Shown in pieces: positions 1 to 7,276 of a stretch of 19,072 nt of DNA. The notes under the pieces are model-generated. The model worked only from the letters and a program-made list of their open reading frames with translations, had not been told where the DNA came from and ran no database searches. The stretch lies in contig JAIRXZ010000140.1 of assembly GCA_031267995.1 (NCBI GenBank), forward strand, positions 1-19,072, written 5' to 3'. Source of the DNA: Odoribacteraceae bacterium. Its GTDB lineage: Bacteria; Bacteroidota; Bacteroidia; Bacteroidales; Marinifilaceae. A program made the position numbers and the translations under genes. Position 1 is the stretch's first letter. Each line of letters starts with the position of its first letter.

Positions 1-366
1 GTGCGCGACCGGCAAGGGCGCCGCGTCAAAATGCATCCGGACGAGCGGGTGGAGATCGGTGAAAAGGGAATCGCGCGGACGGAGAGCGTGGACGCGAGCG
101 ACTACATCACGTGGGTAGACGGCGTGTGGACGCTGAACGGGAAGGCTTTGAAGGACGTGCTGGGGAGGTTGTCGGCCTACTACGGGCAGGCGATCTATTT
201 CGACCCGGTGATCGGGGAGGAGCCTGTCTACGGGAAGTTGTTCCTGAGCGACGACCTGGGAAAGATTTTAGAATGGATAGGACAGACGCTGAGCTTGCAA
301 CATGGCGAGGGAGAGCGTAATAATTATTTGATTTACATGGATGATGAACCAAATGCTAATCTTTAA
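1..366 (+). CDS. FecR-like anti-sigma factor, C-terminal part (5' end outside window)
   Basis: This is the C-terminal 121 residues of an open frame that runs in from upstream, so the true start is not visible. The first ~30 residues fit the end of a FecR domain (GEKGIARTESVDASDYITWVDG). Residues ~47-117 fit the DUF4974 module found at the C terminus of Bacteroidetes FecR proteins (LKDVLGRLSAYYGQ ... LFLSDDLGKILEWIGQTLSL). In this family the protein spans the inner membrane, holds a FecI-type ECF sigma factor inactive, and releases it when a TonB-dependent transporter signals from the outer membrane. The next gene is a SusC with an STN signalling domain, its expected partner, 127 bp downstream. 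The sigma factor gene should lie just upstream of the window. Family assignment is fairly secure; the substrate is unknown. Confidence 0.85.
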   Translation: MRDRQGRRVKMHPDERVEIGEKGIARTESVDASDYITWVDGVWTLNGKALKDVLGRLSAYYGQAIYFDPVIGEEPVYGKLFLSDDLGKILEWIGQTLSLQHGEGERNNYLIYMDDEPNANL

Positions 367-493
367 AACGTGAAAGTATGAAGAAAAGGTGATGACAAAA
401 AAAGGCCGGACGACACTGCAAATATCGCCCGACCAAGATTGATTTCCGTCAAAAAAAAACTAAAGTGTTAACAACAAAAATCGGTACGAAAGT
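367..493 (+). other. Leader region upstream of susC-like gene, with imperfect hairpin
   Basis: This is a 127-bp A-rich gap between the fecR and susC-like genes. An imperfect stem pairs 404-413 (GGCCGGACGA) with 425-434 (TCGCCCGACC), with two mismatches. It is followed by A-tracts rather than a T-run, so it is not a standard terminator for fecR. No TAnnTTTG-type -7 box is visible, which would fit an ECF-sigma-driven promoter, but I cannot point to a specific one. Around 374-393 there is a short sequence resembling the susC start region at 490-510. Confidence 0.35.
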
Positions 494-3400
494 ATGAAAA
501 AAAATGTGATTCTTCAACAGAGAGGGGGGTATATTATATCTCTTTGTCTATTACTTAGCAGTTTTCTATTCACGGCTCCCGCGTTCGCGGCGGACTCGAG
601 CGACATGAGCAGGGAGCAAACCGCGCAGACGGTAAAACAAGTGTTCAACTACATCGAGCAGAACAGCAATCTCGTAATCATGTACTCCAAAGAGCTTCTC
701 TCCGAACTGGAGAAACAGGTGTCCATCAACCTGGAGGGGAGGAGCATGGAAGCAATCCTCAAAGAACTGTCATCCATCACCGGCCTGGAATGTAACATCA
801 GCGACCGGCAGGTGATCGTGACCAAATCCCGCGTCCAGCAACAGAATGACAACCAGGTAACGGCCACCGGACAGGTGTTGGACGAAAACGGCGCGGGCAT
901 CCCCGGCGCCAACATCCGCGTGAAGGGGCAACCGACCATCGGAACGGTGTCCGACGCCAGCGGGAACTTCGCGTTAACGGTTCCCCGCGGCTCGGTACTC
1001 ATCGTGTCGTTCGTCGGGTACCTGCCCGTGGAGACGGCCGTTGGCGCCGGCAAGTTGACGATACGCCTGGTGCCCGACCCGCAAGAGTTGGAAGAGATCG
1101 TCATCGTTGGATTCGGCAAGCAGAAAAAAGCAAGCGTCGTGGGCGCCATCCAGAGCATCAACCCGGGCGAACTGCGGGTACCGTCGAGCACGTTAAGCTC
1201 GGCATTCGCGGGCAAACTATCGGGCGTTGTCTCCGTGCAGCGGTCGGGCGAACCGGGAGCTGATGGGGCCAGCTTCTGGATCCGCGGCATCTCCACGTTT
1301 GGCGGTGGTTCCACCCCCCTGATATTCATTGACGGCGTGGAAGTAAGCACGGGCGACCTGAACGCGTTGCCACCCGAAGTAATCGAAAACTTCTCCATCC
1401 TGAAAGACGCGGCAGCGACGGCGCTTTACGGATCGCGCGGCGCCAGCGGCGTCATGCTCGTGACCACGCGCCAGGGGCGTAGCATGGAAAGAGCCAAGAT
1501 CAACATACGCGTTGAAGGACAGCGGGCGCAACCCACGAAGATGATCGACCTGGCCGACGGCGTCACCTACATGCGACTGTTCAACGAAGCCGTCCTGACG
1601 CGCTCGCCGGGCACCCCGCTGGCCAACTTGCCCTTCACCCAAAGCAAGATCGAGCACACGGCCGCGGGCGCCGACCCCTTGATCTACCCGAACGTGGACT
1701 GGCAAAAAGTACTCTTCAGGAAAGCCTCCTACAACCAAACGGTCAACCTGAACGTGACGGGTGGCGGCTCCAAAGTAACCTACTTCCTCAACGCCACCTT
1801 CAACAACGACAACGGTATGTTGCGCAGCGACCCGCAGAACAAATTCGACAACAACATCCAGCAGCAGCGTTACTCCCTCCAGGGAAACATCGTCGCCGAT
1901 CTGACGCCGAGCACCAAAGTTGCCGTTCGTCTCAACGCCCAGGTATTGAACTACACCGGGTCGCGTTTATCGACGGCCGACCTCTACAGCGAGTTATTCA
2001 CCTCCACGGGCGTCCTCTTCCCGGCCTACTACCCGGACATGGACGGCGACCGCATCCGCTTCGGCAACAAATACGGCGGCCCGCACCCGATGGACGGGAA
2101 CGTACCCCTCTACCACAACCCCTACGCGGAGATGGTCAGCGGTTACAGCGAGCGCGGCACCAACACCAGCATCGCCTCCTTCGACATTGTTCAGGACTTG
2201 GCGGCGCTCACGCCGGGCTTGGCCATCAAGGGCTTGGTATCATTCAAAAACTGGGCTTCCACCACAATTACCCGTCGTTTCCAGCCGACCTACTACCAGG
2301 TTGACCCCACCCAGCTCGCCGCCAACCCCGACTTGGTCTACTCGCCGGACGTCCTTTCGGCCAACCTCAACCCTGGAGGCAACGTGTTGACAACCACCCC
2401 CTCGTCCACGGGCGACAGGTTGATGAACCTGCAATTCAGTGCCGACTACGCCCGCGCCTTTGGCGTGCACGACGTGAGCGGATCGGTGGTCTACCTCCAA
2501 CGGGATTACCACAACAACGCCCCCGGCAACTTCCGCGACGCCTTGCCCACGCGCTACCAGGGCATCTCCGGCCGCGTTACTTACGGCTACGACGGTCGTT
2601 ACCTCGCCGAGTTAAACGTCGGGTACACCGGGTCGGAGAACTTTGAATCCGGTCGTCGTTTCGGTCTATTCCCCGCCATCGCCTTGGGTTACAACATCTC
2701 TCGCGAGGCCTTTTGGGCGCCCATCCAGGACATCGTCACCAACCTGAAAATCCGCGGTTCGTACGGCATCGTCGGCAACTCGGACATCAGCGGCTCCCGC
2801 TTCCCCTACCTGACGGAGGTCAACCTTGCCGGTCGCAGCTTCCAATTCGGCGCCTGGGACAGCCGGGGCACCTCTCGATCCGGCGCCACCATCACCAAGT
2901 TCGGGGCATCCGGCGCCCACTGGGAAGAGGGCAGGAAACTAAACGTCGGCTTCGACCTGGAGCTTTACCGCGCCCTTTCGATCACCGCCGACATCTACAG
3001 GGAGAATCGCGACGACATCTTCATGCAATACCGCACCATCCCCACCGAATCGGGAATCGTCGGCAACATCCCCTACGCCAACATCGGCAAGGTGAAAAAC
3101 GAAGGATTCGACGCCTCCGTCAACTACAACAAAGCCTTTTTAAACAACGAGCTGGTCGTGAGCCTGCGTGGAACATTCACCTACGCCAAAAACACCTTGA
3201 TAGACCGCGACGAACCGCCCTACGACGAGTACAACAAGCACCAGTCGGACATCGGCAAGCCCCTCAACCGTTACAAGGGCTACGTCGCCAACGGCCTCTA
3301 CTCCGTGGAGGACTTCGACCAGGACGCCTCCGGCAACTACACCCTCAAGTCCACCTTCCCCGCCAGCGACTACAACGTGCAGCCGGGCGACATCAAGTAC

Positions 3401-3916
3401 CTGGACTTGAACCAGGACAACCACCTCGACGGCAACGACCAAACCCAATTGGGCAACCCCACCGTCCCGCAGATCGTTTACGGTTTTGGTCTTTCGGCCT
3501 CCTACAAGGGATTCGACGCCTCCATTTTCTTCCAGGGCGTGGGCAACACCAGCCTGATGATGCAAAACATCCACCCCTTTGGCACGCAGTACACGCAGTT
3601 GTTCCAGTTCATTGCCGACGACTACTGGTCGGAGAGCAACCCGAACCCCAACGCCGCCTACCCCCGTTTCGCCTCCGGCGTGGCCGACCACAACAACTTC
3701 CAAAACTCCTCCTACTGGCTGCGCGACGCCTCCTTCCTGCGCCTCAAGGACGCCGAGGTGGGCTACACCCGCGCCTTTGCCCGCGTCTACCTGGCGGGGA
3801 GGAACCTCCTTACCTTCAGCAAATTTAAAAACTGGGATCCGGAGATTGGTGGTGGCCGCGGCCTTTCCTACCCCCCGCTTCAGACGGTTTCCCTCGGCTT
3901 CCAACTCACCTTTTAA
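494..3916 (+). CDS. SusC/RagA-family TonB-dependent outer-membrane transporter with STN domain
   Basis: This 1140-residue protein has the full architecture of a signal-transducing SusC. A signal peptide covers residues 1-32 (cut after APAFA). An STN domain (~45-112) is the part that contacts FecR. A carboxypeptidase-regulatory-like beta-sandwich (~122-196, GQVLDENGAGIPGANIRVKG) follows, then the plug domain starting at EIVIVGFGKQKKASVVGA (~201). The plug carries the family hallmark KDAAATALYGSRGASG at ~304-319. The rest is a 22-strand-type barrel ending in an aromatic residue (LGFQLTF). It should import oligomeric ligands across the outer membrane with the SusD lipoprotein encoded 18 bp downstream. 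The STN domain plus the FecR upstream implies substrate-induced ECF-sigma control. The ligand is not readable from sequence; the M60 peptidase in the locus suggests glycopeptide or glycoprotein products. Confidence 0.96.
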   Translation: MKKNVILQQRGGYIISLCLLLSSFLFTAPAFAADSSDMSREQTAQTVKQVFNYIEQNSNLVIMYSKELLSELEKQVSINLEGRSMEAILKELSSITGLECNISDRQVIVTKSRVQQQNDNQVTATGQVLDENGAGIPGANIRVKGQPTIGTVSDASGNFALTVPRGSVLIVSFVGYLPVETAVGAGKLTIRLVPDPQELEEIVIVGFGKQKKASVVGAIQSINPGELRVPSSTLSSAFAGKLSGVVSVQRSGEPGADGASFWIRGISTFGGGSTPLIFIDGVEVSTGDLNALPPEVIENFSILKDAAATALYGSRGASGVMLVTTRQGRSMERAKINIRVEGQRAQPTKMIDLADGVTYMRLFNEAVLTRSPGTPLANLPFTQSKIEHTAAGADPLIYPNVDWQKVLFRKASYNQTVNLNVTGGGSKVTYFLNATFNNDNGMLRSDPQNKFDNNIQQQRYSLQGNIVADLTPSTKVAVRLNAQVLNYTGSRLSTADLYSELFTSTGVLFPAYYPDMDGDRIRFGNKYGGPHPMDGNVPLYHNPYAEMVSGYSERGTNTSIASFDIVQDLAALTPGLAIKGLVSFKNWASTTITRRFQPTYYQVDPTQLAANPDLVYSPDVLSANLNPGGNVLTTTPSSTGDRLMNLQFSADYARAFGVHDVSGSVVYLQRDYHNNAPGNFRDALPTRYQGISGRVTYGYDGRYLAELNVGYTGSENFESGRRFGLFPAIALGYNISREAFWAPIQDIVTNLKIRGSYGIVGNSDISGSRFPYLTEVNLAGRSFQFGAWDSRGTSRSGATITKFGASGAHWEEGRKLNVGFDLELYRALSITADIYRENRDDIFMQYRTIPTESGIVGNIPYANIGKVKNEGFDASVNYNKAFLNNELVVSLRGTFTYAKNTLIDRDEPPYDEYNKHQSDIGKPLNRYKGYVANGLYSVEDFDQDASGNYTLKSTFPASDYNVQPGDIKYLDLNQDNHLDGNDQTQLGNPTVPQIVYGFGLSASYKGFDASIFFQGVGNTSLMMQNIHPFGTQYTQLFQFIADDYWSESNPNPNAAYPRFASGVADHNNFQNSSYWLRDASFLRLKDAEVGYTRAFARVYLAGRNLLTFSKFKNWDPEIGGGRGLSYPPLQTVSLGFQLTF

Positions 3917-3934
3917 CATATAACAAAACAGAGT

Positions 3935-5830
3935 ATGAAAATAAGAAATAGCCTGTCAAGCCTCTGCATTGCCATCGCCCTAACGTTGACGGCATGCAAC
4001 TTCCTGGACATCGTACCCGACGACACCCCCGCGCTGTCGGACGCCTTCAAAAACGAGAACACGGCGGAGGGATTCCTCTTCACCTGCTACTCATACCAGT
4101 ACGACTACTTCGACTTCCGCGGCACCCCCGGCCTCGCCACCTCCGACGAGCTCCTCTGCGCCTACCACTGGACGGCCGAATGGTTCGGGTGCGTCGAATT
4201 CAACTCCGGCGTCTACAGCTCCAGCGACCCCATGATGAACCCCTGGGGAGGATTCAGCTACTACAACTACAGCTCGCCCAGCCTCTACCAGGGCATCCGC
4301 CAGGCCTACATCTTCCTCAACAACATCGACCAGGCAACCCCCAGCGTCACCGACGCCGCCACCTTTGCCCGTTTGAAAAGCGAGTGGATTGGTGAAGCCA
4401 AGTTCCTCATCGCCTACTACCACCAGCTGTTGTTGCAGTGCTACGGGCCGATTGTCTTCATCGAAGACGAAACGGAAGCCAAAAACCCCCGTCTCACCCT
4501 CGACGAGAGCGTTGACAAAATCGCCGCCCTCTACGACGAAGCCATCGCCCTCCTTCCCCCCACCAGGACGCAGCGCTCCGAACTCGGCCGCGCATCCCAG
4601 ACCATCGCCATGGCCTTGAAAGCGAAGCTACTCCTATACGCCGCCAGCCCCCTCTTCAACGGCAACACGGACTACGCCCTCCTCCTGGACAAGCAAAACA
4701 ACAACCTCATCAGCCAGACCGTTGACAAAAGCAAGTGGCAACGCGCCATGCTCGCCGCCGACAGCGCCATCACCCTCGCCAGGAGCCAGGGCTTCGACCT
4801 CTACACCTACACCGGTCACGAGTTCCGCGAGGACGCCGCCGTCAAGTCCTACACCAGCGACTTCCGCGCCGCCTACCTCAACTGCCGCATGGTGCTGGTA
4901 GACGACTGGAACAAGGAGATCATTTGGGCCAACAACCGCGCCGAAAACAACGGCAACAGCCCCCAGCGTCACGCCGTTCCCAAGGGCATCGACAGCCGCA
5001 CGCGCGTATCCGACCCCGTCGGCGCCCTCGGCACAACCCTCACGATGGCCAAGATATTCCACACCAAAAACGGCTTGCCGCCTGAAGAAGACCCCGCCCT
5101 CGGCTACGCGTGGAACGAGACGGGACGCATGACCATCCCCGGCGGCGCCCAAACCTGCAACCTCCACCTCAACCGCGAGGCGCGTTTCTACGCCAGCGTC
5201 GGCTTTGACCGCGGCCCCTACGAGTTCAACAGCGACTCCACCTACCAACTCCTCCTGAAAGCCGGGGAGAAAAACGGCATGACCATCGGCGGCAAGGGCA
5301 GCGACCACTTCTACGGCGGCTACGCCGTCAAGAAAATCGTCGATCCCGACGGAGCCGCCACCGGCGCCCAATGGCGCTTCCAGCAATACAGCTACCCCCT
5401 CATCCGTCTCGCCGACCTCTACCTCCAGTACGCCGAAGCCTGTGCCGAATTCCAGGGATCCCTCGACGCCAAGGCGCAGGACTACCTGAGCAGGGTACGC
5501 GCCCGCGCCGGACTCACCATGAACTACTTCACCGGCAAAAGCGGCGACGCCCTCGTCCAGGCCGTTCGTCGCGAGCGCATGATCGAGTTGGCCTTCGAGT
5601 CGCAATGGTACTTCGACCTTCGCCGCTGGAAGATGGCAGAGGCATGGTTCGCCACCGACCGTCAAGGCATGTGGGGACTCAACGACGAGGGCACGGACGC
5701 CGCCTCCTTCTACCAGGAGACCCAGTTGCCCGCCCAGCCCATCGTCTTCCTCAAGAAAAACTACCTCCTCCCCATCCACGTCACCTACGTCAACGCCAAC
5801 GAAAACATCGTCCAAAACACAGGTTATTAA
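3935..5830 (+). CDS. SusD/RagB-family surface nutrient-binding lipoprotein
   Basis: This 631-residue lipoprotein has a type II signal peptide (MKIRNSLSS...ALTLTAC, lipid-modified Cys21). It follows susC by 18 bp and precedes the next gene by 3 bp, so the three are one transcription unit. The N-terminal region matches SusD helical/TPR architecture. The C-terminal family signature is clear: YPLIRLADLYLQYAEACAE at ~488, DYLSRVRARAGL soon after, and RRERMIELAFESQWYFDLRRW near residue 550. SusD proteins cap the SusC barrel and deliver ligand. At about 630 residues it is longer than the classical ~550-residue SusD, within the range seen for RagB-like proteins. Ligand specificity cannot be inferred. 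Confidence 0.95.
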   Translation: MKIRNSLSSLCIAIALTLTACNFLDIVPDDTPALSDAFKNENTAEGFLFTCYSYQYDYFDFRGTPGLATSDELLCAYHWTAEWFGCVEFNSGVYSSSDPMMNPWGGFSYYNYSSPSLYQGIRQAYIFLNNIDQATPSVTDAATFARLKSEWIGEAKFLIAYYHQLLLQCYGPIVFIEDETEAKNPRLTLDESVDKIAALYDEAIALLPPTRTQRSELGRASQTIAMALKAKLLLYAASPLFNGNTDYALLLDKQNNNLISQTVDKSKWQRAMLAADSAITLARSQGFDLYTYTGHEFREDAAVKSYTSDFRAAYLNCRMVLVDDWNKEIIWANNRAENNGNSPQRHAVPKGIDSRTRVSDPVGALGTTLTMAKIFHTKNGLPPEEDPALGYAWNETGRMTIPGGAQTCNLHLNREARFYASVGFDRGPYEFNSDSTYQLLLKAGEKNGMTIGGKGSDHFYGGYAVKKIVDPDGAATGAQWRFQQYSYPLIRLADLYLQYAEACAEFQGSLDAKAQDYLSRVRARAGLTMNYFTGKSGDALVQAVRRERMIELAFESQWYFDLRRWKMAEAWFATDRQGMWGLNDEGTDAASFYQETQLPAQPIVFLKKNYLLPIHVTYVNANENIVQNTGY

Positions 5831-5833
5831 CCC

Positions 5834-7183
5834 ATGAAAACCACGAAAAACATGAAAACATACTTCCGGTCTGTTGCCATGCTCGTCATGGCCATCGCCC
5901 TCCTCGCGGCGTGCGATGAAGACAAAAAGGGCGGCGCCGTCGTCACCCAGATCACCATCGACGAAGCCGCCGACACCGACGTCCTCCTCGCCGTCAAGGA
6001 AAACGAAACCCTCCGCCTCACCGCCAACGTCTTCCCCGACAACGCCGCCTACAAGCGCGTCCTCTTCGAGAGCGCCGACCCCGCCATCTTCACCGTCAAC
6101 CAGGCAGGCGTCATCACCGGAGAGGGATTCGGCAAGGCCACCCTCCACATCTTCGCCGCCGACGGCGGGGGAGCCTTCGCGGACTACACCGTCGACGTCG
6201 ACTACCGCGCCGAAGTCCTCCACGTCAAGACCCCCGGCAGCCTCGCCCAGCTCCTCACCGCCACCGCGGGCACCAGCGTCATCATCGCCGGCACCCTCAA
6301 CGCCGCCGACATGACCGCTTTGGCCGCGGCCACCCGCGCCAAATCGCTCACCGACGTGGACATGTCCCTCGTCACCGCCATTCCCGGCAACGCCCTGGAG
6401 GACGCCCTCTTCGACGGCACCACGCTTGAAACCATCAAGCTCCCCGCCTCCCTCCGCGCCATCGGCCAAAACACCTTCCGCGACTGCCAGGCGCTCGCCT
6501 CCGTCGTCCTCGCCTCCGCCACCCCTCCCAGCGTCCCGGAATACGCCTTCGACGGCCTCAACCTCGGCGACATCGCCCTCACCGTACCCCCCGACGCCAC
6601 CGACGCCTACCGCGAGACCGACGTCTGGAAGATGATGATCGTGAACGGCATCGCCCCCTCCTCCGCCGTCTACATCATCCCCGCCGCCCCCGTCTTCGAA
6701 GGCTGGCAAGTGGTGCAACTCAACACCCCCATCACCACCTCCCAAAGCTGGGTACTCCAAGCCACCAGCACCCAGCCCGGCACCATCAACCAGGTCACCT
6801 TCGGATCGGCCAACTGGGGCGTGCAGCTCTTCCGCTTCAACTACACCGGCAGCTTCACCAACGGCTTCACCGGCAACAACAACGACGCCACCGAATTCTA
6901 CCTCGGCGGCACCTCGCAGGGAGGCACAAAAATCGGAGCCGTCGGCCGGGGCAACTGGAACTCCACCACCCACACCCTCACCCCCCCCGCCATCACCCTG
7001 GGCACTCCCCTCATCATCACCATCACCTGTAATGGCGACAAAAAACTCTCGTGCACCATCCAAAACGAGGGCATCAACGGCGGACAACCCCTCGCCTTCG
7101 GCACCTTCGACGGCGACGTCACCATCACCGCCATGCGCGCTGCCACCACGGTGCCCACCACCGTCAGCATTGTCATGAGATAG
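5834..7183 (+). CDS. Surface lipoprotein with BIG2-like Ig domain and BspA-type leucine-rich repeats
   Basis: This 449-residue predicted lipoprotein has its lipobox at LLAAC (Cys27). The start at 5834 is 3 bp after the susD stop; an in-frame ATG at 5852 would give a shorter signal peptide and is possible. Residues ~36-122 look like a bacterial Ig-like BIG2 fold (VTQITIDEAADTDVLLAVKENETLRLTANVFPDN ... ITGEGFGKATLHIFAADG, shown in parts). Residues ~145-265 resemble LRR_5/BspA repeats (LETIKLPASLRAIGQNTF, then CQALASVVL). The last ~175 residues, rich in Asn, Thr, Gly and aromatic residues, look like a beta-sandwich, but I do not recognise the family. Position right after SusCD suggests a surface glycan- or protein-binding accessory (SGBP-like) role; this is inference from context. 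A strong terminator follows. Confidence 0.8.
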   Translation: MKTTKNMKTYFRSVAMLVMAIALLAACDEDKKGGAVVTQITIDEAADTDVLLAVKENETLRLTANVFPDNAAYKRVLFESADPAIFTVNQAGVITGEGFGKATLHIFAADGGGAFADYTVDVDYRAEVLHVKTPGSLAQLLTATAGTSVIIAGTLNAADMTALAAATRAKSLTDVDMSLVTAIPGNALEDALFDGTTLETIKLPASLRAIGQNTFRDCQALASVVLASATPPSVPEYAFDGLNLGDIALTVPPDATDAYRETDVWKMMIVNGIAPSSAVYIIPAAPVFEGWQVVQLNTPITTSQSWVLQATSTQPGTINQVTFGSANWGVQLFRFNYTGSFTNGFTGNNNDATEFYLGGTSQGGTKIGAVGRGNWNSTTHTLTPPAITLGTPLIITITCNGDKKLSCTIQNEGINGGQPLAFGTFDGDVTITAMRAATTVPTTVSIVMR

Positions 7184-7214
7184 AAATTCATCAAGGCAAC
7201 ATGCAATAATCGAA

Positions 7215-7251
7215 GAGGGCGTGTCAGCAAAACGACACGCCCTCGCTTTTT
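7215..7251 (+). terminator. Rho-independent terminator after SusCD-lipoprotein unit
   Basis: A perfect 11-bp GC-rich stem (GAGGGCGTGTC at 7215-7225, GACACGCCCTC at 7234-7244) encloses an 8-nt loop and is followed by GC and a run of five T. It lies 31 bp after the lipoprotein stop and 25 bp before the GTG start of the M60 peptidase gene. It should therefore end most transcripts from the susC promoter and lower or uncouple peptidase expression. Confidence 0.9.
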
Positions 7252-7276
7252 ATAACCCGACAAAAAAACAACCCGC

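Noticed and set aside
4634..7087. 817-codon minus-strand open frame opposite susD and the lipoprotein gene
   Set aside because: It is a composition shadow: Gly/Val/Glu/Asp-rich without domains, antisense to genes with clear signal peptides and family motifs. High-GC DNA with C-ending codons produces such frames.
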